Shown here: in pieces, positions 1-6,605 of the stretch
How positions within the stretch are numbered: the first letter of the stretch is position 1
Layout of the letters: each line of letters begins with the position of its first letter
Source of the DNA: Desulfobacterales bacterium
GTDB taxonomy: Bacteria > Desulfobacterota > Desulfobacteria > Desulfobacterales > Desulfobacteraceae
Direction of reading: 5' to 3'
DNA: 18,843 nt
Assembly: GCA_022361315.1 (NCBI GenBank)
Contig: JAKSBB010000897.1
Coordinates: 1-18,843 of the forward strand
Translations under genes and position numbers: made by a program
Notes under the pieces: generated by a model
The model's input: only the letters and a program-made list of their open reading frames with translations
The model's database searches: none
What the model was told of the DNA's origin: nothing

Positions 1-2
1 AG

Positions 3-2072
3 GATGTTTCGTTTTCTTTGGCTGAATCTTTAGCTGCCCAATTAGCCGATGAGCTGAGATCCAGGGGGAGTAGGGCTCGGATGATTTCCAGAGACCAGGC
101 CACAGGGAAAGATGTTCCTCTCGGATATGAAACGGATCCCGTAAAAGCTTTGGCTCAAGCCATAAACTCTGCCGCCGGCGGTTATGCGAAGCGAGAAGTT
201 GCCCTGGAAACATCTAAAGCAATCACCGGCCGGCATTTTACCTTTGATGAGTTTGCAGCTCAGCACAAAAATCATGACCAAATCCAGACCGCTGAAAAGC
301 TTTTAAACTCTCTCAAAGATAATACCACGGCGGAAACGGAGCGCATTGCCAAAATAGAGTCACAGATAAAAGAACTTCAGCAGGAGCGGATTGGCACAGC
401 AACAGAAACCACATCTGCAAAACAACGTCGTCTATACCAGATCGGCGCCCTTTATGATGAGAAAACCAAAATCGAGAAATGGAAAAACGATGATGATGCC
501 CGGGGAATTAAAAAAGACCTCGCCACATTGCGCAGGCAGATTCACCAAGAGTATCAGACTTATATCAAAGAGAACATGATCCATCCGAAACGGCAGAAAA
601 ACGCTTATTCAGATGCCGTTTCAGCGACTCAGAATGTACTAAGAAATGATGAAGCTGCAGATCGTGCCCTCGGGACTCTAAAGGGTATGGCTTCAGTTTG
701 GTTTCTCGGTGGACGTCTTTCTTCTGCCGCCATCAACTTGACGGCCATGGGGACCACCGTTCCGGCCTCAATGAAAACATATGGTGGGATTCCTATCAGT
801 AGAACCGCCGGACACATTGCACGGGCCTCAAAGGCTTATATGTCTATGACCACTGGCAAAGGACAACTGTCAGCCTCAGACCGTGCCATTTTGGAGGAGA
901 TCAATGCCCGGGGATGGGTGGCTGCACAGCTAAATATGGAAGCAATAAACGCCCTTAAATCTGGGCCCTCAAAGAAGTACGGCAGGGCTGTTGAGTTTCT
1001 GATGACTCCTTTTAAGATTACAGAGGAGTTCAATCGTGGTGTGACTATTCTGGCTGCTTATAAAGGTGTGAGGGCCGCAGATCCAAAAATCTCCAAAGAA
1101 GATGCTTTAAAGAAAGCGAAAACGATTTCTGATAAAGCCCATGGCATCTATGACAAAGGGAATACTCCTGCAGTATTGAGGGCCGGCGGTGGATTAAATG
1201 CGTTGTCCAGTATCTATATATTCCAAAAATTTTTCCACAACTATCTGGCCACAATGGCACAGATGATCGGCAAGAAAGAGGCGGTTGCCTCAACATATAT
1301 GCTGCTTTCACCTGTTGCGTTTGGCGGTTTGGGAGCATCTTTGGCAACGCCGGTGGTACAGGCGATATTTAGGGTAGTGGGTGCAGATGACCCAGAAGAA
1401 AGAATTTATCAGGTATTTGAAGATGCATTCGGGACAACTGCCTCCGATATGGTGAGGTTCGGGCTACCGGGGTTGGCTGGCGTCAACTTTAAGGGGTCCT
1501 TGGCCCCCAACCTGCCTGACTTCGCTGGACCTGTTGATATGCTTGGGCCAATCGGTGGAATGTTCCGGAACATCTGGGAGGGCGGTCGATTCATCCTACG
1601 AGGAGATCAGTACAAGGGCATTGAAAGGATGACACCGGCCTTTATCGGTTCTGCAATGAAAGGGTATCGCGAAGCAACGGAGGGTGTCACAACTAAGGGC
1701 GGGGCTCCGGTTTTTTTCGGAGATGGGCCGGTTCGAGGTGACACTGGGACGGCACTTTTGAAACTGGTCGGATTCAACCCGGTTAAGACTTCAAAACCCC
1801 GAGAAATCCAATGGAATGAGACCAAGTTACGGCGCACATATCAAGACAGAAAGCGAAGCTTAACAGATCGGGCCATAAAGTATTTATTAAAACCACCAAT
1901 GGAAAAAGATCCGGTGGAGTGGCAAGAGATCATAGTTGACATCAGGAAGCTGAATGCCAGAATTCGAGCGAATGGGCTAACACGGTATGTTTCACTGATC
2001 ACCCTCAAAACAATTGCCACAAAGCTAAAAAAAGCTAAGAGACCAAGAAAATCTGAACGATTGAGAGAATAA
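3..2072 (+). CDS. Large phage virion/polyvalent-type protein, 5'-truncated by the window edge
   Basis: The reading frame is open to the first bases of the window (GAT GTT TCG TTT upstream of the first possible TTG start at 18), so this is the 3' part of a longer gene. About 690 residues are visible. Residues about 85-190 are charged and helical (coiled-coil-like). The region around residues 270-420 has a helical pattern typical of very large phage proteins of the polyvalent/PLxRFG kind, including a segment reading FLMTPFKITEEFNRG and an alternating hydrophobic stretch near residue 430. The C-terminus is strongly basic (KLKKAKRPRKSERLRE). Such proteins are usually virion-internal or DNA-ejection proteins. 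Base composition looks more AT-rich than the host genes to the right. The exact role is not recognised; the phage assignment is inference from sequence character and from the neighbouring small gene and tRNA. Confidence 0.6.
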   Translation, partial: DVSFSLAESLAAQLADELRSRGSRARMISRDQATGKDVPLGYETDPVKALAQAINSAAGGYAKREVALETSKAITGRHFTFDEFAAQHKNHDQIQTAEKLLNSLKDNTTAETERIAKIESQIKELQQERIGTATETTSAKQRRLYQIGALYDEKTKIEKWKNDDDARGIKKDLATLRRQIHQEYQTYIKENMIHPKRQKNAYSDAVSATQNVLRNDEAADRALGTLKGMASVWFLGGRLSSAAINLTAMGTTVPASMKTYGGIPISRTAGHIARASKAYMSMTTGKGQLSASDRAILEEINARGWVAAQLNMEAINALKSGPSKKYGRAVEFLMTPFKITEEFNRGVTILAAYKGVRAADPKISKEDALKKAKTISDKAHGIYDKGNTPAVLRAGGGLNALSSIYIFQKFFHNYLATMAQMIGKKEAVASTYMLLSPVAFGGLGASLATPVVQAIFRVVGADDPEERIYQVFEDAFGTTASDMVRFGLPGLAGVNFKGSLAPNLPDFAGPVDMLGPIGGMFRNIWEGGRFILRGDQYKGIERMTPAFIGSAMKGYREATEGVTTKGGAPVFFGDGPVRGDTGTALLKLVGFNPVKTSKPREIQWNETKLRRTYQDRKRSLTDRAIKYLLKPPMEKDPVEWQEIIVDIRKLNARIRANGLTRYVSLITLKTIATKLKKAKRPRKSERLRE

Positions 2073-2094
2073 AATAATTATGGAAGGAATTAAA

Positions 2095-2391
2095 ATGAAC
2101 AAACAACGGAATTATCTTGATAATATGACCGTGCCTCTCACCACCTCAGCCGCACAGGTAACTGTACCGGCAGATCTTTCACAGGACAGTTCTTTGATCA
2201 CAATCGGCTGTCGCAGTGCCGGGGCCTTTGTGGAGTGGGAAATGATCCCCAATGGAAAAAGTGGCGCCGATGGAGAGACATATCCGAATGAGAAAAAATT
2301 TATTCCGATGGAAATAAAGCCAGGAAAGGAGCTTTTTCAAGCCAGGGTTGCTTCTGGTACTGGGACTTTAGAGATTGGTTTCTGGATTTAA
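2095..2391 (+). CDS. Small phage-structural-like protein (98 aa)
   Basis: I start it at ATG 2095 rather than the in-frame ATG at 2080. GGAAGGA (2082-2088) sits 6 nt before ATG 2095 and would lie inside the gene if 2080 were used, and nothing good precedes 2080. The protein is short and beta-rich, with alternating hydrophobic residues (QVTVPADLS, LITIGCRS, AFVEWEMI, LEIGFWI) and no helix or signal peptide. This resembles small head-decoration or head-tail accessory proteins of tailed phages, but I do not recognise a named family. It follows the large phage-type gene by 22 nt, in the same orientation, so the two are probably cotranscribed. Function is unassigned. Confidence 0.65.
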   Translation: MNKQRNYLDNMTVPLTTSAAQVTVPADLSQDSSLITIGCRSAGAFVEWEMIPNGKSGADGETYPNEKKFIPMEIKPGKELFQARVASGTGTLEIGFWI

Positions 2392-2404
2392 GGGGCTCTA
2401 ATTC

Positions 2405-2518
2405 ATGAATGAGGGAGGAGGTGGTTTAGGTTCTATCTTTTTGGGTGTGATTTCGGATTCAATATCTTTTTTCTCGTATCTTTTAATTCCCTATAATAAT
2501 AAAGGTTTTCAGTCATAA
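2405..2518 (+). CDS. Possible 37-residue small ORF at the prophage edge
   Basis: ATG 2405 is preceded by AAGGGG (2390-2395) about 9 nt upstream, a fair Shine-Dalgarno sequence. The frame encodes 37 residues, starting MNEGGGGLGSIFLGVISD, followed by a hydrophobic aromatic stretch and a short polar tail. It could be a small membrane peptide or a remnant of a longer phage gene cut off at the attachment site. It starts 13 nt after the previous gene, in the same direction. ORFs this short arise by chance, so support is weak: the ribosome binding site and position only. Confidence 0.28.
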   Translation: MNEGGGGLGSIFLGVISDSISFFSYLLIPYNNKGFQS

Positions 2519-2522
2519 AAAG

Positions 2523-2555
2523 TGTGCGCAAATATGTGCGCAAAATGTGCGCAAT
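2523..2555 (+). repeat. Three phased TGTGCGCA direct repeats
   Basis: TGTGCGCA occurs at 2523, 2535 and 2546, followed by AAA, AAA and AT. Start-to-start distances are 12 and 11 bp, about one helical turn, so the copies lie on nearly the same DNA face. Each contains the palindrome TGCGCA. They sit between the last phage-like ORF and the tRNA-Lys, where arm-type integrase or excisionase sites would be expected. That role is inference; no integrase gene is visible in the window. Confidence 0.5.
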
Positions 2556-2592
2556 TTGACCGGTTTAGCGAGGTTTTCAGATATAAAGCAAA

Positions 2593-2626
2593 AAGGCCCG
2601 TAAGCTTGGAAACGCTTACGGGCCTT
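2593..2626 (-). terminator. Terminator of the tRNA-Lys transcript
   Basis: A perfect 13-bp stem (AAGGCCCGTAAGC at 2593-2605 with GCTTACGGGCCTT at 2614-2626) has an 8-nt loop. Read on the minus strand it is followed by a short T run (TTTTTGC). It begins 9 nt after the encoded CCA end of the tRNA, so it fits a Rho-independent terminator for that gene. Confidence 0.8.
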
Positions 2627-2635
2627 GTCTTTTCA

Positions 2636-2711
<76 letters not shown>

Positions 2712-2729
2712 ATGAATTGAACGCGAGAG

Positions 2730-2758
2730 AAGATACCAGCCATGGCATGGCTTGTCAA
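2730..2758 (-). promoter_or_regulatory. Promoter of tRNA-Lys
   Basis: On the minus strand, TTGACA (2758-2753), a 17-nt spacer and TATCTT (2735-2730) form a near-consensus housekeeping promoter. It lies 18 nt upstream of the mature tRNA 5' end at 2711. The spacer contains the palindrome GCCATGGC. Confidence 0.8.
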
Positions 2759-2812
2759 CACCTTTTTTGAACCGGTTTAATGCGGTCGGATTCTTTCTAT
2801 GGTAAATCACTG

Positions 2813-2842
2813 TTGACCCTTTAATAGCGATTTTGATATATT
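2813..2842 (+). promoter_or_regulatory. Promoter of the hemL operon
   Basis: TTGACC (2813-2818), an 18-nt spacer and TATATT (2837-2842) match the housekeeping consensus well. Predicted transcription start is near 2849, giving a leader of about 45 nt before hemL. It is back to back with the tRNA-Lys promoter. Confidence 0.65.
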
Positions 2843-2894
2843 GCAGTGTTTTGGGGTCAACCGAATAATATTCATAAATTTAAGGAACAATCAT

Positions 2895-4181
2895 ATGGCA
2901 AACGTAAAATCACAGACCTTGTTTGAGGCGGCAAAAAATCTGATTCCCGGCGGTGTAAATTCACCCGTAAGGGCCTGCGGCTCCGTGGGTGGGGAACCTG
3001 TGTTTATCGAGCGGGGGGAGGGCAGCAAGCTTTATGATGCCGATGCCAACAGCTATATTGATTATGTTCTGTCCTGGGGTCCCCTGATTCTGGGGCATCG
3101 TCCGCCCCAGGTGATTGAGGCGCTGCAGAAGGTGCTTGATATCGGAACCAGTTTCGGGGCGCCCACTGCGCTGGAGACCGAGCTGGCACAGCTCGTGGTG
3201 GATATGGTACCGTCTGTGGATATGATCCGCATGGTCAACTCCGGCACAGAAGCCACCATGAGCGCCATCCGCCTGGCCCGGGGCTATACCGGCCGGGATC
3301 TCATTGTAAAGTTTGACGGCTGCTACCACGGCCATGCCGACACTCTGCTGGTGGCGGCGGGTTCCGGTATTGCCACCCTTGGTATTCCGGGCAGCCCGGG
3401 GGTACCCGAAGACGTTATCAGAAACACCCTCTCCATTACCTATAATGACGTGGAAGGGTTTGAACAATTGATGGCGGAAAAGGGCGACCAGATTGCCTGT
3501 GTGATTCTCGAACCGGTTGCCGGTAATATGGGAATGGTTCGTCCCCGTCCGGAATTCCTTGAGGCGCTTAGATCCCTGACTGAAAAGCACGGTACCGTTC
3601 TGATCTTTGATGAGGTCATGACCGGTTTCCGCGTCGGAAATAGCGGGTGTGCCCAGGGCTACTTTAATATCACCCCGGATCTCACCAGTTTCGGTAAAGT
3701 TATCGGCGGCGGTCTGCCCGTAGGGGCTTACGGCGGCAAAAAAGAGATCATGTCACAGATTGCCCCGGTGGGTTCCATCTACCAGGCCGGTACCCTTTCC
3801 GGTAACCCGCTGGCCATGGCTGCCGGCATTGCCACACTTACCGCCCTGAAAGACGAGGCCCTTTATGCGGAGCTGGACCGGAAAACTGATGATTTCATTA
3901 CCGGTCTCCAGGCGGCGGCAGATGACGCCGGCATCCCCATGAAATCCGGCCATATCGGTTCCATGGCAGGCTTTTTCTTCACGGATCAGGATGTATATAA
4001 CTTTGATGATGCCAAGACCTGCGACCTGGACCGCTTTGCCAAGTTCTACCAGGGCATGCTGGCCAAGGGCATTTACCTGGCACCGTCCCAGTTTGAAGCC
4101 TGCTTTGTCTCAGCCGCCCATACGGACGATGACATTGCCGCCACTGTGGCCGCAGCCAAAGAGGTAATGGCGGACCTGTAA
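2895..4181 (+). CDS. hemL: Glutamate-1-semialdehyde 2,1-aminomutase
   Basis: This PLP enzyme of the C5 pathway converts glutamate-1-semialdehyde to 5-aminolevulinate, the precursor of heme, siroheme and corrinoids. I start it at ATG 2895 (428 aa, the usual family length), with AAGGA at 2882-2886. The frame stays open to 2841, but the extra residues are unlike the family and overlap the promoter. The N-terminus has the hallmark [11 protein letters not shown]. The segments [17 protein letters not shown] and [10 protein letters not shown] are typical cofactor-site regions, and FDEVMTGFR carries the PLP-binding Asp. The catalytic lysine is K268 in [17 protein letters not shown]. The next gene, mpl, starts 13 nt downstream, so this is probably the first gene of a four-gene operon. 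Confidence 0.96.
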   Translation: MANVKSQTLFEAAKNLIPGGVNSPVRACGSVGGEPVFIERGEGSKLYDADANSYIDYVLSWGPLILGHRPPQVIEALQKVLDIGTSFGAPTALETELAQLVVDMVPSVDMIRMVNSGTEATMSAIRLARGYTGRDLIVKFDGCYHGHADTLLVAAGSGIATLGIPGSPGVPEDVIRNTLSITYNDVEGFEQLMAEKGDQIACVILEPVAGNMGMVRPRPEFLEALRSLTEKHGTVLIFDEVMTGFRVGNSGCAQGYFNITPDLTSFGKVIGGGLPVGAYGGKKEIMSQIAPVGSIYQAGTLSGNPLAMAAGIATLTALKDEALYAELDRKTDDFITGLQAAADDAGIPMKSGHIGSMAGFFFTDQDVYNFDDAKTCDLDRFAKFYQGMLAKGIYLAPSQFEACFVSAAHTDDDIAATVAAAKEVMADL

Positions 4182-4194
4182 TCCGGAAACGACT

Positions 4195-5595
4195 ATGACC
4201 AACGACATCAAACGCATCCACCTGGTGGCGGCCTGCGGCACCGGCATGGGCACCCTTGCCTGTATTCTCAAGGAGATGGGATATGAGGTGACCGGGTCGG
4301 ATCAAAACGTGTATCCGCCCATGAGCGACTTCCTTGAAGCCAACGGGATTCATCTGTGCACCGGGTTTGATCCGGCCAATATCGGTGATGATCCTGCCCC
4401 GGATCTCGTAATCATCGGCAATGCCGTATCCCGGGAAAATCCCGAGGCCCAGGCCGTCATGGAGAGGGAAATTCCCTACATCTCCATGCCCCAGGCGGTG
4501 AACCGTTTTATCGCCGGTAACAAGAAGATCATTCTGGTTACAGGCACCCACGGTAAAACCACCACCTCCGCCATTATGTCCCATCTGCTGGAAACTGCGG
4601 GGTTTTCCCCCTCTTTTATGATCGGGGGGATCCTCAAGGATTTCAACTCCAGTTTCAAAATCGGGCAGGGGGAGTACATGGTGATCGAAGGGGATGAGTA
4701 TGACACGGCCTTCTTTGACAAGGGTCCCAAGTTCATGCATTATGACCCATATATCACCATCACCACCAGCATTGAGTTTGATCACGCCGACATCTTTACG
4801 GACCTGGATCATATCTGCCGGATTTTCCGGGAATTTTTCGGGAAAATAAAAGATCACAGCCATGTGATCGCCTGCAATGAAAACCAGACACTGACGGATG
4901 TGTTGGCCCAAGCCGGTGTGGATGCCCAGACATACGGTGAGGGCGGAAACTGGTCCTTTAACGGCCATGACACCCGGGCGGGAAGAACCCACGCCCAGGT
5001 GACGGGGCCGGCATCGGAACTGACGCTGGACACCCCCCTTCAGGGACGGCACAACCTGCTGAATGCCACGGCATGCATTGCCGCTGCCCGAAAGCTGGGC
5101 ATCCCGGAAGATAAAATCTGTGAAGAGCTTGCCACCTTCTCCGGCGTCAAACGCCGCCAGGAGATCAGAGGGGTCTCCAACGGCATTACGGTGATGGATG
5201 ATTTTGCCCATCACCCGTCGGCGGTCAAGGAAACCATCGCCGCCGTCCGGCCCTTTTATCCGGACGGGCGGCTGGTGGCGGTGTTTGAACCCCGGACCAA
5301 CACAAGCATGCGCAGCTTTTTCCAGCAGAGCTATCCGGCGGCCTTTGATCAGGCCGATTTGGTCTGTATCTGCAATCCATGCGTAAAAAAACATATTCCC
5401 GAAGCGGAGCGGTTCCGGCCGGAACTACTGGTGTCGGACATCTGTGAGCGGGGCGTGACCGCCCGGCATTTTGAAACACCCGACCAGGTCATTGATGCCC
5501 TGGCACCGGAACTACGCCCCAACGACCTGGTGCTGATCATGTCCAACGGTGGGTTCGGCAACATCCATGAACGTCTGCTGGAGCGGCTTCGGTGA
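4195..5595 (+). CDS. mpl: UDP-N-acetylmuramate:murein tripeptide ligase (Mpl)
   Basis: This Mur-ligase family enzyme recycles the murein tripeptide L-Ala-gamma-D-Glu-meso-DAP by joining it to UDP-MurNAc with ATP in the cytoplasm. At 466 aa it is close to E. coli Mpl. The N-terminal domain has ACGTGMGTLA and VTGSDQNVYPPMS, the latter distinguishing Mpl from MurC. The ATP-binding P-loop is GTHGKTTT (residues 117-124). EGDEYDTAFFDK (about 165-176) and FDHADIF are further Mpl-type signatures, and the C-terminal part has VMDDFAHHPSAV and FEPRTNTSMR. It starts 13 nt after hemL with only a weak GGAAA ribosome site, so its translation may be coupled to hemL. Its stop overlaps the next start. Confidence 0.93.
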   Translation: MTNDIKRIHLVAACGTGMGTLACILKEMGYEVTGSDQNVYPPMSDFLEANGIHLCTGFDPANIGDDPAPDLVIIGNAVSRENPEAQAVMEREIPYISMPQAVNRFIAGNKKIILVTGTHGKTTTSAIMSHLLETAGFSPSFMIGGILKDFNSSFKIGQGEYMVIEGDEYDTAFFDKGPKFMHYDPYITITTSIEFDHADIFTDLDHICRIFREFFGKIKDHSHVIACNENQTLTDVLAQAGVDAQTYGEGGNWSFNGHDTRAGRTHAQVTGPASELTLDTPLQGRHNLLNATACIAAARKLGIPEDKICEELATFSGVKRRQEIRGVSNGITVMDDFAHHPSAVKETIAAVRPFYPDGRLVAVFEPRTNTSMRSFFQQSYPAAFDQADLVCICNPCVKKHIPEAERFRPELLVSDICERGVTARHFETPDQVIDALAPELRPNDLVLIMSNGGFGNIHERLLERLR

Positions 5596-5792
5596 AAAAA
5601 GCAGGATTAAGAATTGCCGGTATCGGCATTTTCCATATGATGTTGTACGGCTATATGGTTCCCTTTGTGATCTATCCCCGGTTTGGCGACGATGGAGCGA
5701 CCTTCGCCTTTGTGGTGGCCGTGGTGGTGTCTGCGGCTGTTCTGGGAACCCTGTGGCTGCAAAAGAATAGAAAAAAGGTAAAGAGGAGATAA
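5592..5792 (+). CDS. Small two-helix membrane protein (66 aa)
   Basis: The GTG start overlaps the TGA stop of mpl (GTGA), a classic translational-coupling arrangement, which supports it as a real gene. The protein has two hydrophobic helices: about residues 7-27 (IAGIGIFHMMLYGYMVPFVI) and about 37-56 (TFAFVVAVVVSAAVLGTLWL), joined by a short PRFGDDGA loop. It ends in a strongly basic tail (KNRKKVKRR). By the positive-inside rule the tail should be cytoplasmic. I do not recognise a family. The hemerythrin-like gene's ribosome site (GAGGAG) lies within its last codons, so the two are tightly linked. Confidence 0.7.
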   Translation: MKKAGLRIAGIGIFHMMLYGYMVPFVIYPRFGDDGATFAFVVAVVVSAAVLGTLWLQKNRKKVKRR

Positions 5793-5796
5793 GCCA

Positions 5797-6228
5797 ATGG
5801 CAGAAAAAATAGAGTGGGATGAAACATACAGCGTCGATGTGCCTGAAATCGACAAGTATCAGAAAGATTTGTTTGAGAAATTTAACGAGCTGATCGAAAT
5901 CCGGTCAGCAAAGAAGATGGATCCCAAGGTGGCCACCAACCTGGTGTCCGATCTGAACGATTACGTCAAAATGTTCTTCAGCAAGGAAGAGTCCCTGCTC
6001 AAGAAAAAGAAATATCCGGATCTGGATGTCCATGCCAAGGCCCACCGCCAGTTCGTCAAGAACTCCATTGCCCTGCGGCGTGAAATTGCCGAAGACATCA
6101 ATAACCTGACCATGGACGTAATTGTTGAACTCCGGGATTGGCTGTTGGACCATATTGAAACAAGTGATTCCCTCTACGTCCCTTTCCTCAGAATCAACCA
6201 GTACATCGATGACAGCCGGAAAAAATAG
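5797..6228 (+). CDS. Bacteriohemerythrin-like protein with degenerate iron site
   Basis: It is 143 aa, the length of single-domain bacteriohemerythrins, which bind O2 or sense it at a di-iron centre. The N-terminal WDETYSV...IDKYQKDLF matches the family pattern, but the first ligand His is Gln (Q22). In the second segment the HFxxEE motif reads FFSKEE, so His is replaced by Phe (F60) while the bridging Glu (E64) stays. H79 and H83 (HAKAH), H119 and D124 (HIETSD) are intact. By classical hemerythrin numbering the missing residues are His25 and His54, both on the O2-binding iron, while the other iron's His73/77/101 set is kept. O2 carriage is therefore doubtful; a mono-metal or structural role is possible. 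A good GAGGAG lies 8 nt upstream and the preceding gene ends 4 nt before. Confidence 0.85.
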   Translation: MAEKIEWDETYSVDVPEIDKYQKDLFEKFNELIEIRSAKKMDPKVATNLVSDLNDYVKMFFSKEESLLKKKKYPDLDVHAKAHRQFVKNSIALRREIAEDINNLTMDVIVELRDWLLDHIETSDSLYVPFLRINQYIDDSRKK

Positions 6229-6236
6229 GGTTTAAG

Positions 6237-6308
6237 AATTCTGTCTCGGGTGACGATGTAAAAGTTAGGTATGTAAGTATTTAACCTTTACATAACCCGG
6301 ACAGAATT
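6237..6308. repeat. 72-bp imperfect palindrome abutting the DRRK-repeat gene
   Basis: The outer arms are AATTCTGTC-T-CGGGT (6237-6251) and ACCCGGACAGAATT (6295-6308), differing by one bulged T. The inner arms are ATGTAAAAGTTA (6256-6267) and TAACCTTTACAT (6282-6293), with one mismatch. A 14-nt loop separates them. As RNA it would form a long hairpin whose last base directly precedes the ATG of the next gene. No T run follows, so it is not a standard terminator. It could be a REP/MITE-like repeat, a translational control hairpin, or a paired operator; ATGTAA occurs twice and its complement once. Confidence 0.7.
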
Positions 6309-6575
6309 ATGGTATTTGATTATAAAATATTACCAACCAGCCAGGAGATCCTGGATGGCCCCAATGAGATCAAGGGGTTTATAGACCGGCGCAAAACCGT
6401 GACCCGGAAGTTGAAACGGGACCGGCGCAAGGCCACCCGGGACCGCAGGAAAAGTGTGCGGGACGGGGTCATCGTGAATCTCTCCTTCAAGAATGACAGG
6501 AGAAAGGGGCGGGACCGCCGTCGACCCGGTGTGAAGCGGCGGCCCGTATCACGGGGTGGGGGAATCCGGGTTTAA
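6309..6575 (+). CDS. Arg-rich protein with five DRRK/DRRR repeats (88 aa)
   Basis: The 88-residue protein begins with an ordinary-looking segment (MVFDYKILPTSQEILDGPNE) and then becomes very basic. The tetrad DRR(K/R) recurs at residues 26, 38, 45, 63 and 69, with further RR pairs near 77. There is no membrane segment or cysteine. The repeats suggest binding to nucleic acid or an acidic partner, but no named family is recognised. No Shine-Dalgarno sequence precedes ATG 6309; the upstream bases are the right arm of a long palindrome, so translation may be leaderless or hairpin-controlled. It lies 80 nt after the hemerythrin-like gene and converges with the activator gene 30 nt downstream. The sustained codon pattern and basic bias support a real gene, with moderate confidence. 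Confidence 0.6.
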   Translation: MVFDYKILPTSQEILDGPNEIKGFIDRRKTVTRKLKRDRRKATRDRRKSVRDGVIVNLSFKNDRRKGRDRRRPGVKRRPVSRGGGIRV

Positions 6576-6605
6576 CCGGAAACCTAAAAAAAGTTCCCCG
6601 GACGT

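Noticed and set aside
2841..2894. N-terminal extension of hemL by 18 residues
   Set aside because: It overlaps the promoter -10 box and is not family-like; ATG 2895 has a ribosome site and gives the normal length.
3979..5394. Long open frame (471 codons) on the minus strand opposite hemL and mpl
   Set aside because: It is the antisense shadow of two well-recognised genes; its composition is glycine/histidine/arginine-rich with no family pattern.
6556..6601. Terminator between the DRRK-repeat gene and the activator gene
   Set aside because: CCGGAAAC and GTTCCCCGG can pair around an A-rich loop, but no T run follows the stem on either strand.
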